DNA of 6,380 nt. Origin: Acidimicrobiales bacterium (GTDB lineage: Bacteria > Actinomycetota > Acidimicrobiia > Acidimicrobiales > VFJN01). Position 1 is the first letter of the stretch; the number at the start of each line of letters is the position of its first letter. The notes beneath the pieces were generated by a model. That model did no database searches, had not been told where the DNA came from, and was given only the letters and a program-made list of their open reading frames with translations. Shown piece by piece: positions 1 through 6,011 of the stretch. The position numbers were made by a program, and so were the translations under genes. The stretch spans positions 1 through 6,380 of the forward strand of contig JAFGPU010000360.1 in assembly GCA_016936035.1 (NCBI GenBank), read 5' to 3'.

Positions 1-1
1 C

Positions 2-112
2 CGCCCGGCCAACTCGGTGCTCGACAACGCCGCCCTGCGCCTGGCCGGGTTCCCGCTGCTGCCGCACTACCGCGAGAGCCTCGACCGTCTGGTCGCCAAG
101 CTCACCGCTTGA
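2..112 (+). CDS. rfbD: dTDP-4-dehydrorhamnose reductase, C-terminal fragment (5' end outside window)
   Basis: The frame open from base 2 to the TGA at 110-112 encodes 36 residues beginning RPANSVLDNAALRLAGFPLL and ending RLVAKLTA. In the RmlD/RfbD family the C-terminus carries an RP-x-NS-x-L-(D/S)-N-x-(A/K)-L segment followed by a short helix with a conserved (D/H)-W/Y-R/E-x-(A/S)-L stretch; here it reads HYRESLDRLV. The enzyme performs the last step of dTDP-L-rhamnose synthesis in the cytoplasm, NAD(P)H-dependent reduction of dTDP-4-keto-rhamnose. Only about the last eighth of a typical ~290-residue protein is visible, so the Rossmann motif and the YxxxK catalytic pair cannot be checked. It converges on the dprE1 operon with a 118-bp gap. 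In mycobacteria rhamnose links arabinogalactan to peptidoglycan, which suits the neighbouring arabinose genes, but that functional link is inference. Confidence 0.82.
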   Translation, partial: RPANSVLDNAALRLAGFPLLPHYRESLDRLVAKLTA

Positions 113-189
113 CCGTCGCCGGACCACCCCGCTGCGGTCGTCCCGGCGGCAGCGGTGTGTCGGCGACCACGTCCGCGCGGCGGGCGACC

Positions 190-209
190 GCCCGGAGTCC
201 GCGCCGGGC
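190..209. terminator. weak hairpin in the rfbD/dprE1 convergent spacer
   Basis: Bases 190-195 (GCCCGG) pair with 204-209 (CCGGGC) around an 8-base loop. It lies between two converging genes, where a bidirectional terminator would be expected. There is no T-tract on either strand and the stem is only 6 bp. In such GC-rich DNA this can occur by chance, so it is a weak candidate. The rest of the spacer (113-230) shows no gene or recognisable site. Confidence 0.2.
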
Positions 210-230
210 CAGATGGTCGTTCGTCGACGG

Positions 231-1622
231 TCAGCCGAGCAGGTTGAGCCGGCGGGCGAGGTCGCTGACCATGCGCCGGTCGGGGTCCATCGCGTCGCGC
301 ACCGCCCGCCACTCGTCGAGCCGCGGGTACATCGCCGGCAGCAGCTCGGGACGCATGCGGCTGTCCTTGGCCAGGTAGAGCCGGCCACCCACCTCGACGA
401 CCCGCTCGTCGAGCCGATCGAGGAGCGGCGCCAGGTCGCGGTCGGACGCCGGCACGTCGAGGGCCAGGGTCCACCCCGGCCCCGGGAACGACAGCGGCCC
501 CGGGTCGGCCTCGCCGAAGTACTTGAGCACCGCGAGGAAGCTGGGCGCACGGTGTTCAGCCAAGGCTTCGATGATCTCGCGCAGCACGTCCTCGGCGCCG
601 AACGGCACCATGCACTGCCACTGGAGGAAGCCCCGGGGGCCGTACATGCGGTTCCACCCGTCGACCATGTCGAGCGGGTAGAAGAACGTGTCGATGGACT
701 GCAGCTCGCCGCGGCGACGGCGGGGCGCCTTGCGGTACCAGAGCTCGTTGAACGCGGCGATGCTCGCGCGGTTGAGCAGCCCCCCGGGCACGAAGGTCGG
801 CGCCGGGACGGTCGGGGTGGGGTCGTAGACGTGCGACCGGCGTGCCCTCCGCTTGCGGGCCGGCAGGTCGTCGACCGTCGCGAAGTCGCCCTGCGACAGC
901 ACGGAGCGTCCCAGCGACCGGCCCCGGGCCAGGAAGTCGACCCACGCCACCGAGTACCGGTGCGTGCGTCCGCCCTCGACGAGCAGCGACAGCAGCGTGT
1001 CGAGGTCGGGCACCCGGTCGCTGTCGACCTTGAGGACGCTGGTCTCGATCGGGTGCAGGTCGATGGTGGCCTCGACGATGGTGCCCGTCAGGCCCATGCC
1101 GCCGCAGGTCGCCCAGAACTGCTCGGGCTCGCCCTGCGCGGTGAGCGTGCGCCGGGTGCCGTCGGGCAGCGCCAGGACCATCGACCGCACGTGCGCCCCG
1201 AAGCTGCCGGTGGCGTGGTGGTCCTTGCCGTGGACGTCGGCCGCGATCGCCCCGCCGATCGTGACGAAGTGGGTGCCGGGCGTGACGGGCACGAACCAGC
1301 CGTGGGGCACGATCTCGCGGAGCAGCGCCTCGATGGAGGTGCCGGCGAGCACCCGGGCCGTGCCCGCCTCGTTGTCGAGCTCGAGCACGCCGGAGACCTG
1401 AGGTGAGCTGACGACCAGGCCACCGGCGTTCATGGCCGAGTCGCCGTAGGCCCGCCCGAGCCCGCGGGGGATGCCACCTCGGGGACCTGCGGCCTTGACG
1501 GCCATCGCCAGCTCGTCGGGGCTGGTCGGCCGGGCGACGTAGGAGGCCGACCTGGGGTTGCGCCCCCACCCGGTCACGATCTCGAGCTCGCCGGACGAGC
1601 CGTCGTGCTGGTGCTCGGTCAT
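231..1622 (-). CDS. dprE1: decaprenylphosphoryl-beta-D-ribose 2'-oxidase, FAD subunit of the DPR epimerase
   Basis: A 463-residue FAD-dependent oxidase of the VAO/PCMH fold, close in length to M. tuberculosis DprE1 (461, from memory). It oxidises the 2'-hydroxyl of decaprenylphosphoryl-ribose to a keto intermediate that DprE2 reduces to decaprenylphosphoryl-arabinose, the donor for arabinan synthesis. The FAD-binding half shows PRGLGRAYGDSA (Y59) and GGAIAADVHGKDHHATGSFG at 123-142, with His131 matching the FAD-linked His132 of the M. tuberculosis enzyme. The C-terminal half has FFYPLD at 313-318, LSFPGPGW at 377-384, LYLAKDSR with Lys419 (matching catalytic Lys418) and a DLARRLNLL tail. The residue matching Cys387, the covalent target of benzothiazinones, is Ala387 (codon 462-464). 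It is the last gene of the operon. Its ATG overlaps the ubiA stop (ATGA, 1619-1622) and there is no strong Shine-Dalgarno, so translational coupling is likely. Other sugar-alcohol oxidases share the fold, but the motif match and neighbours make DprE1 the best call. Confidence 0.95.
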   Translation of the reverse strand: MTEHQHDGSSGELEIVTGWGRNPRSASYVARPTSPDELAMAVKAAGPRGGIPRGLGRAYGDSAMNAGGLVVSSPQVSGVLELDNEAGTARVLAGTSIEALLREIVPHGWFVPVTPGTHFVTIGGAIAADVHGKDHHATGSFGAHVRSMVLALPDGTRRTLTAQGEPEQFWATCGGMGLTGTIVEATIDLHPIETSVLKVDSDRVPDLDTLLSLLVEGGRTHRYSVAWVDFLARGRSLGRSVLSQGDFATVDDLPARKRRARRSHVYDPTPTVPAPTFVPGGLLNRASIAAFNELWYRKAPRRRRGELQSIDTFFYPLDMVDGWNRMYGPRGFLQWQCMVPFGAEDVLREIIEALAEHRAPSFLAVLKYFGEADPGPLSFPGPGWTLALDVPASDRDLAPLLDRLDERVVEVGGRLYLAKDSRMRPELLPAMYPRLDEWRAVRDAMDPDRRMVSDLARRLNLLG

Positions 1623-2620
1623 GCGGTGTACACCCCGATGGCGAAGACGATGGCCCAGGCGACGCCGATGAGCTGCAGGGCCCGGTCACCGAGCACGATC
1701 TCCTCCGGTGCCGACCCGCGTCCCTGGTCGAGCACGAGCGCGTACCGCAGCACCGCCATCACGAAGGGCAGGATCGACAGCTGGTACCACGGGAACGTGG
1801 TGCTGGTGGCGACGTCGTCGGCCTTCTCGAACGCCCACAGGCAGTAGGCCACGAGCACGGCGCCGGAGGTGACGGCCCGCAGGTAGGCGGTGTAGCTGGC
1901 GCTGTACGCGGCCAGCACCGAGCGGAACTCGGTGGCGTCCTCGCCCATCTCGTCGGCCTCGGCCCCGCGCTTGCCCGAGATCATGAACAGCGCACCGAAG
2001 CTGGTGACGATGAAGAACCAGTCGGAGATCGGCACCTCGGTCGCGGCGGCGCCGGCCACCGCACGCAGCACGAAGCCTGCGGCGACGGCCACCAGGTCGA
2101 CCACCGCGACGTGCTTGAGCACCGACGAGTACGCCGTGGTGAGCAGCATGTAGCCGCCGACGGTCGCCGCCAGGCCGCCGTTGACGGCGAACGCCACCCC
2201 CAGCGCGGCGACGAGCAACAGCGCACCACCGACGTAGGCGACGGGCACCGGGACGACCCCGGACGCCACCGGGCGGCTGCGCTTGGTGGGGTGGCGCCGG
2301 TCGGCCTCGGCGTCGCGGGCGTCGTTGATGTAGTAGGTACCGGCCGCCGCCAGGCAGAAGCAGGCGAACGCCACCAGGGCGTCGATGGCCCACTCGCGGT
2401 TGTCGAGCACGCCGGCGGCCGCCGGCGCCGCGAACACCAGCACGTTCTTGGCCCATTGCTTGGGGCGGGCCAGCTTGACGAGCCCGACGGCCAGCGACGT
2501 CGCGGTGGTGGGCGCGCGGGTCGCCCCGGACGGGTCGACGCCCGGCTGCTCGTCCGGCTGGCGCGCGCCCGACGTGGAGCCTTCGGACGGCGAAGCAGAG
2601 GAGGCGGACACGGTGCTCAT
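1619..2620 (-). CDS. ubiA: decaprenyl-phosphate phosphoribosyltransferase (DPPR synthase), UbiA family membrane protein
   Basis: With the ATG at 2618-2620 this is a 333-residue UbiA-superfamily integral membrane prenyltransferase. It moves 5-phosphoribose from PRPP to decaprenyl phosphate, the committed step towards DPA. The first Asp-rich motif is NDARDAEADRRHPTKRSRP at 99-117, close to the NDVRDVEADREHPTKRFRP form of M. tuberculosis Rv3806c. The second region, YSSVLKHVAVVDLVAVAAGF at 164-183, is followed by LRAVAGA and, further on, an SGKRGAE loop (Tyr in the M. tuberculosis KRYAE is Gly here). A further hallmark is CLWAFEK. Several hydrophobic stretches are visible, as expected for a multi-pass UbiA fold. 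The first ~45 residues are Ser/Pro/Thr-rich and hydrophilic, ahead of LARPKQWAKNVLVF. An upstream in-frame ATG at 2722 is rejected because it would overlap dprE2 by 88 bp. The chosen start lies 14 bp after the dprE2 stop, with a GAGG rather far upstream (12 nt). The exact start is the least certain part. Confidence 0.92.
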   Translation of the reverse strand: MSTVSASSASPSEGSTSGARQPDEQPGVDPSGATRAPTTATSLAVGLVKLARPKQWAKNVLVFAAPAAAGVLDNREWAIDALVAFACFCLAAAGTYYINDARDAEADRRHPTKRSRPVASGVVPVPVAYVGGALLLVAALGVAFAVNGGLAATVGGYMLLTTAYSSVLKHVAVVDLVAVAAGFVLRAVAGAAATEVPISDWFFIVTSFGALFMISGKRGAEADEMGEDATEFRSVLAAYSASYTAYLRAVTSGAVLVAYCLWAFEKADDVATSTTFPWYQLSILPFVMAVLRYALVLDQGRGSAPEEIVLGDRALQLIGVAWAIVFAIGVYTA

Positions 2621-2634
2621 CGTGGTCGGGGGCC

Positions 2635-3423
2635 TCACATCCGGGCAGAGAGCTTCCGCCACAGGGGGCGTGGCAGGTGCCGGAACGCGGCCATGACCCA
2701 CCGGAAGGTACCTGGCACCCACACGGTGTGCTTGCCCGAGGCCAGCGCATCGGCCACGGCGTCGGCCACCGCCTGCGGCGTCGTCGACAGCGGCGGGGCC
2801 TCCTTGCCGGCGGTCATCGACGAGTGCACGAACCCGGGGCGCACCACGACCATGTTGACGCCGGTGCCGTCGAGCGAGTCGCCGAGGCCCTGGCAGAAGC
2901 CGTCGAGCCCGGCCTTGGAGGAGCCGTAGACGAAGTTGGACTGGCGGACCCGCTCGCCCGCCACCGAGCTGAGCACGACGACGGTGCCGTGGCCCTGCTC
3001 CTCGAGGCGGCGGGTGACGTGCAGGAGCGTCGACACCGGCCCGGTGTAGTTGACCGTGGCCAGCTCGGCCGCTGCGGTGGGGTCGTCCTCGAGTTGGGCC
3101 TGGTCACCGAGGACGCCGGCGGCGAGGAGCACGCAGTCGATGTCGCCGGATCCGTTGCCGTCGCTGGCCGGCAGGGCGGCCCACGCGGCCTTGACGGCAT
3201 CCGCGTGCCCGCCGATGTCGGCGGCGTCCCACGCCGTGACCGCGACCTCGGCCCCCGCCGCGCGCAGCCGCTCGGCGACCGCTTCCATCGCCTCCGGGTG
3301 GCGGCCCGCGAGCACGATGCGCTGGCAGCCGTCGGGCACCAGGCGTTCGGCGACGGCGGCGCCGATGTCGGACGACCCGCCCAGGATCAACAGCGATTGG
3401 ATGGCACCGAGTGCGTTGCGCAC
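2635..3423 (-). CDS. dprE2: decaprenylphosphoryl-2-keto-beta-D-erythro-pentose reductase, NAD-dependent subunit of the DPR epimerase
   Basis: A 262-residue classical short-chain dehydrogenase/reductase that completes the DPR-to-DPA epimerisation by reducing the 2'-keto intermediate made by DprE1. The nucleotide site is LILGGSSDIGAAVAERL (GGSSDIG at 15-21). Further along are a NYTG segment (N125), LSSVAGERVRQSNFVYGSSK with catalytic Ser153, Tyr166 and Lys170, and a VRPGFV segment after the active site. The stretch AGERVRxxNFVYGSxKAGLDGF is characteristic of DprE2 rather than of generic SDRs, as is the C-terminal FRWVMAAFRHLPRPLWRKL. I chose the GTG at 3421-3423 because AGAGAGG lies 6 nt upstream and the protein then begins MRNALGAIQSLLILGG, as in M. 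tuberculosis DprE2. A longer frame from an ATG at 3480 adds 19 residues with no homology signal. It is the first gene of the operon and ends 14 bp before ubiA. Confidence 0.93.
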   Translation of the reverse strand: MRNALGAIQSLLILGGSSDIGAAVAERLVPDGCQRIVLAGRHPEAMEAVAERLRAAGAEVAVTAWDAADIGGHADAVKAAWAALPASDGNGSGDIDCVLLAAGVLGDQAQLEDDPTAAAELATVNYTGPVSTLLHVTRRLEEQGHGTVVVLSSVAGERVRQSNFVYGSSKAGLDGFCQGLGDSLDGTGVNMVVVRPGFVHSSMTAGKEAPPLSTTPQAVADAVADALASGKHTVWVPGTFRWVMAAFRHLPRPLWRKLSARM

Positions 3424-3429
3424 GGCGAA

Positions 3430-3436
3430 CCTCTCT
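3430..3436 (-). promoter_or_regulatory. Shine-Dalgarno site of dprE2
   Basis: Read on the minus strand this is AGAGAGG, followed by six bases and then the GTG at 3423-3421. It decides the dprE2 start in favour of the GTG over the upstream ATG at 3480. It sits inside a small palindrome, CTCTC-T-GAGAG, at 3431-3441. Confidence 0.75.
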
Positions 3437-3643
3437 GAGAGAACGTCGAGACGGCGAGGCGGACCCCACCCGCCTGACATCGTTCGCGACCAGGCCGCGA
3501 CGGAACTGCGCGAGAGGCTAGCCGACGGCCTGACCGGTGACCCGTTCGGGGATGGCGCCCGAGCGGGGCGCGGCTACTACCGTTGCAGGTCCGGACGGGT
3601 GGTTCGGTTGACGTGACCGTGGCGCAGGCGCGCTGCGGTCGAC

Positions 3644-3649
3644 AGGAGG
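3644..3649 (+). promoter_or_regulatory. Shine-Dalgarno site of ugd
   Basis: A perfect AGGAGG lies 7 nt before the GTG at 3657-3659. It fixes the ugd start and implies strong translation initiation. Confidence 0.85.
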
Positions 3650-3656
3650 TCGCAGA

Positions 3657-4925
3657 GTGGCGCAGATCGCGGTGATCGGGGCGGGGTACGTCGGGCTGAC
3701 GACGGCGGCGTGCTTCTCGTCCCTGGGGCACGACGTGGTGTGCGCCGACATCGACGAGGAGCGGGTCGCGCGCCTCGAGCGGGGCGAGATCCCCATCGTC
3801 GAGGCCGGTCTCGAGGCCCTGGTGCGCGAGGGCATGGACGGTGGCCGCCTGAGGTTCGTGGTCGGTGCCGAGAACGCCGCCCGCTCCGCCGAGTTCGCCT
3901 ACCTGTGCGTGCCGACCCCCCAGGGCGACGACGGGTCGGCCGACCTCTCCTACATCGAGGCGGCCGCCCGGCAGATCGGCCCGGTCCTGCCCTCCGAGGC
4001 CGTGGTCGTCAACAAGTCCACCGTCCCCGTGGGGTCGACGCGGGTGGTCGAGCGGGTGCTCGGGCGCGACGACGTCACGGTCGTGTCCAACCCCGAGTTC
4101 CTGCGCGAGGGGTCGGCGGTGCACGACTTCCTCAACCCCGACCGCATCGTCATCGGCAGCGACGACCAGTCGGCCGCCGTGCGGGTGGCGTCGCTCTACA
4201 TCGGCGTGACGGCACCGATCATCGTCACCGACCCGCCCTCGGCCGAGACCATCAAGTACGCGTCCAACGCCTTCCTCGCCACCAAGATCAGCTTCGTCAA
4301 CGCGATCGCCGCCGTGTGCGAGGCCGTCGGCGCCGACGTCAAGGACGTCGTGCTCGGCATGGGCTACGACAAGCGCATCGGCCACGAGTTCCTCAAGCCG
4401 GGGCCGGGCTGGGGCGGGTCGTGCTTCCCCAAGGACTCGCGGGCGCTGGTGCACATCGCCGACACCGCCGGGTACGCCTTCGACCTGCTGCGGGGCGTCA
4501 TCACCGTCAACGAGGACCAGTTCCAGCGCGTGGTCGCGAAGGTGCGGGAGCTGGCCGGCGGGTCGCTCGACGGCGTCACGGTCGGGGTGTGGGGCCTGAC
4601 CTTCAAGGCCCGCACCGACGACACCCGCGACTCGCCCGCGCTGCGCATCGCGTCGCTGATGGCGGCCGAGGGCGCCGAGGTGCAGGCCTACGACCCCGCG
4701 GTGAAGGCGCCGGTCGAGGGCATCGCGCCGGCGACCGATCCGTACACCGTCTGCGACGGCGCCGACGTGCTGGCCGTGCTCACCGAGTGGGACGAGTTCC
4801 GCTGGCTCGACTTCGACAAGGTGGCGGGCCTCATGCGCACGCCCCGGGTGGTCGACGCCCGCAACCTCCTCGACAAGGCGGCCCTCGAGCGGCGGGGCTT
4901 CACCTACACCGGCATCGGCCGCTGA
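3657..4925 (+). CDS. ugd: UDP-glucose 6-dehydrogenase
   Basis: A 422-residue cytoplasmic enzyme that oxidises UDP-glucose to UDP-glucuronate with two NAD+. The N-terminal Rossmann domain opens with [17 protein letters not shown] (GAGYVG at 8-13) and has D31 and D33 after the second strand, consistent with NAD binding. Family motifs follow in order: CVPTPQ at 84-89, [10 protein letters not shown] at 119-128, [14 protein letters not shown] at 145-158, and [19 protein letters not shown] around catalytic Lys200 and Asn204. [10 protein letters not shown] at 251-260 contains the catalytic nucleophile Cys256. The C-terminal UDP-binding domain has [19 protein letters not shown] at 311-329. Length and motif order are complete, with no broken residue. 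The GTG start is set by AGGAGG 7 nt upstream. The downstream uxs uses the product directly and starts 25 bp after the stop, so this is a two-gene operon. GDP-mannose dehydrogenase is a relative, but the downstream UDP-glucuronate decarboxylase and the motif set favour UDP-glucose as substrate. Confidence 0.96.
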   Translation: MAQIAVIGAGYVGLTTAACFSSLGHDVVCADIDEERVARLERGEIPIVEAGLEALVREGMDGGRLRFVVGAENAARSAEFAYLCVPTPQGDDGSADLSYIEAAARQIGPVLPSEAVVVNKSTVPVGSTRVVERVLGRDDVTVVSNPEFLREGSAVHDFLNPDRIVIGSDDQSAAVRVASLYIGVTAPIIVTDPPSAETIKYASNAFLATKISFVNAIAAVCEAVGADVKDVVLGMGYDKRIGHEFLKPGPGWGGSCFPKDSRALVHIADTAGYAFDLLRGVITVNEDQFQRVVAKVRELAGGSLDGVTVGVWGLTFKARTDDTRDSPALRIASLMAAEGAEVQAYDPAVKAPVEGIAPATDPYTVCDGADVLAVLTEWDEFRWLDFDKVAGLMRTPRVVDARNLLDKAALERRGFTYTGIGR

Positions 4926-4951
4926 TGGTGGCGACGACGGGGACGCGCTGA
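4925..4951 (+). other. possible 8-codon leader/coupling reading frame between ugd and uxs
   Basis: ATG at 4925-4927 shares its A with the ugd stop TGA (4923-4925). The frame reads MVATTGTR and stops at TGA 4949-4951, whose A is the first base of the uxs ATG. It therefore fills the 25-bp gap exactly, with one-base stop/start overlaps at both ends and all three segments in different frames. It could pass terminating ribosomes from ugd to uxs. It may equally be chance. No protein function is proposed. Confidence 0.3.
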
Positions 4952-5886
4952 TGGCCCGTGTCGTGGTCACCGGGGGAGCGGGGTTCCTCGGCTCGCACCT
5001 GTGCGAGACGCTCCTCGATCGCGGCGACGAGGTGCTGGCGGTCGACAACCTGGTGACCGGCGACGTCGGCAACATCGAGCACCTGTTCGCCCGGCCGGGG
5101 TTCACGTTCGTCGACCACGACGTGAGCACCTTCATCTGGGTGCCCGGCCCCGTCGACGTCGTGCTGCACTTCGCCAGCCCCGCCTCGCCCGTCGACTACC
5201 TCGAGATGCCGATCCAGACGCTCAAGGTCGGCAGCCTGGGCACCCACAACAGCCTCGGACTGGCCAAGGCCAAGGGCGCCCGGTTCATGCTGGCGTCGAC
5301 CAGCGAGGTGTACGGCGATCCGCAGGTGCACCCGCAGCCCGAGACCTACTGGGGCCATGTGAACCCCGTCGGCCCCCGGGGCGTCTACGACGAGGCCAAG
5401 CGCTTCGCCGAGGCCATGACGATGGCGTACCACCGCTACCACGGCCTCGATGTCCGCCTGCTGCGCATCTTCAACACCTACGGACCGCGGATGCGGGCGC
5501 AGGATGGCCGGGTCGTGTCGAACTTCCTGGTCCAGGCGCTGCAGGGCAAGCCGCTCACCATCTACGGGGACGGCTCCCAGAGCCGGTCGTTCTGCTACGT
5601 GGACGACGAGGTGCGGGGCATCCTGGCCCTGCTCGACGGCGACGTGGTCGGGCCCGTCAACATCGGCAACCCCGACGAGTTCACCGTGCGCGAGCTCGCC
5701 GAGCTGGTGCTCGAGGTCACGGGATCAGAGTCGGAGGTCGTCCACGAGCCACTGCCCGTCGACGACCCCGGTCAGCGCCAGCCCGACATCACCCTCGCCC
5801 GCACGGCGCTGGGGTGGCAGCCGCGCGTCGCGCTGCGCGAGGGCCTGGAACGCACCGCCGCCTGGTTCCGCCGCACCCTCGGCTGA
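4951..5886 (+). CDS. uxs: UDP-glucuronate decarboxylase (UDP-xylose synthase)
   Basis: A 311-residue extended-SDR enzyme that converts UDP-glucuronate to UDP-xylose and CO2 through an enzyme-bound NAD+ cycle. The Rossmann motif is [14 protein letters not shown] (GGAGFLG at 8-14). UXS hallmarks follow: [20 protein letters not shown] at 73-92, [17 protein letters not shown] at 115-131 with Thr117, Ser118 and Glu119, YWGHVNP at 133-139, and the YxxxK pair as Tyr146/Lys150 in [15 protein letters not shown] at 174-181, [25 protein letters not shown] and PVNIGNP complete the set. The Glu in TSEVYGDP and the ASPASP segment separate it from dTDP-glucose 4,6-dehydratases and UDP-galactose epimerases. 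The length fits soluble bacterial UXS with no membrane anchor. The ATG is preceded by a modest GGGGA 7 nt away, and by an 8-codon frame touching both the ugd stop and this start, so coupling to ugd is plausible. Confidence 0.93.
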   Translation: MARVVVTGGAGFLGSHLCETLLDRGDEVLAVDNLVTGDVGNIEHLFARPGFTFVDHDVSTFIWVPGPVDVVLHFASPASPVDYLEMPIQTLKVGSLGTHNSLGLAKAKGARFMLASTSEVYGDPQVHPQPETYWGHVNPVGPRGVYDEAKRFAEAMTMAYHRYHGLDVRLLRIFNTYGPRMRAQDGRVVSNFLVQALQGKPLTIYGDGSQSRSFCYVDDEVRGILALLDGDVVGPVNIGNPDEFTVRELAELVLEVTGSESEVVHEPLPVDDPGQRQPDITLARTALGWQPRVALREGLERTAAWFRRTLG

Positions 5887-5911
5887 ACGTCCGTCCGGCG
5901 CCACCCGTGGT

Positions 5912-5928
5912 CCGCCGCTCCGCGGCGG
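5912..5928. terminator. GC-rich hairpin in the uxs/fcl convergent spacer
   Basis: CCGCCGC (5912-5918) pairs perfectly with GCGGCGG (5922-5928) around a 3-base TCC loop, 26 bp after the uxs stop. The two genes converge here, so a bidirectional stop is expected. There is no T-run on either strand, so a classical rho-independent terminator is not supported. A U-tract-less or Rho-assisted stop of the kind reported in actinobacteria is possible. The rest of the 125-bp spacer (5887-6011) shows nothing I recognise. Confidence 0.35.
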
Positions 5929-6011
5929 CATCAGAGGTCACGTCGCGCCGTGGAGCGCAGCAGGTGCGAGCCGTCTGGGGAGGGGAGGGACCCGAGGCGG
6001 CCCCCGGGGCG

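Larger units (their letters stand above)
3424..3656. promoter_or_regulatory. divergent intergenic region between the DPA operon and the ugd-uxs operon
   Basis: This 233-bp spacer lies head to head between dprE2 (minus) and ugd (plus), so it must carry promoters for both unless one operon is read from further away. On the minus strand a TAGCCT hexamer (plus-strand 3515-3520) fits the TAnnnT actinobacterial -10 pattern, but I see no convincing -35 at 16-18 nt. On the plus strand TACCGT (3578-3583) fits the same pattern, again without a good -35, and TTGACG (3608-3613) is -35-like without a matching -10. A near-palindrome TGACCGGTGA occurs at 3531-3540. None of these is strong enough to call as a promoter or operator. 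Frames open here on either strand show no family resemblance. Confidence 0.5.

Noticed and set aside
213..1406. A 397-codon plus-strand frame opposite dprE1
   Set aside because: Low-complexity Arg/Val/His/Glu composition typical of an antisense shadow; dprE1 on the other strand has conserved FAD and catalytic motifs.
2621..2722. An extended ubiA start at the ATG 2722
   Set aside because: It would overlap dprE2 by 88 bp and add residues unlike any UbiA N-terminus; the ATG at 2620 just after the dprE2 stop is simpler.
2111..3438. Two long plus-strand frames (2111-2929 and 2677-3438) opposite ubiA and dprE2
   Set aside because: No domain features and Arg/Gly/His-rich composition; the minus-strand genes explain the coding signal.
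3608..3613. TTGACG as a -35 box for ugd
   Set aside because: At 16-18 nt downstream there is no TAnnnT hexamer, and the site lies only about 45 nt from the start codon.
3387..5135. A 582-codon open frame on the minus strand across ugd and the divergent spacer
   Set aside because: It is antisense to ugd, which has complete family motifs and a perfect Shine-Dalgarno. The antisense product is rich in His, Arg, Gly and Val with no recognisable domain, as expected when a high-GC gene is read in reverse.
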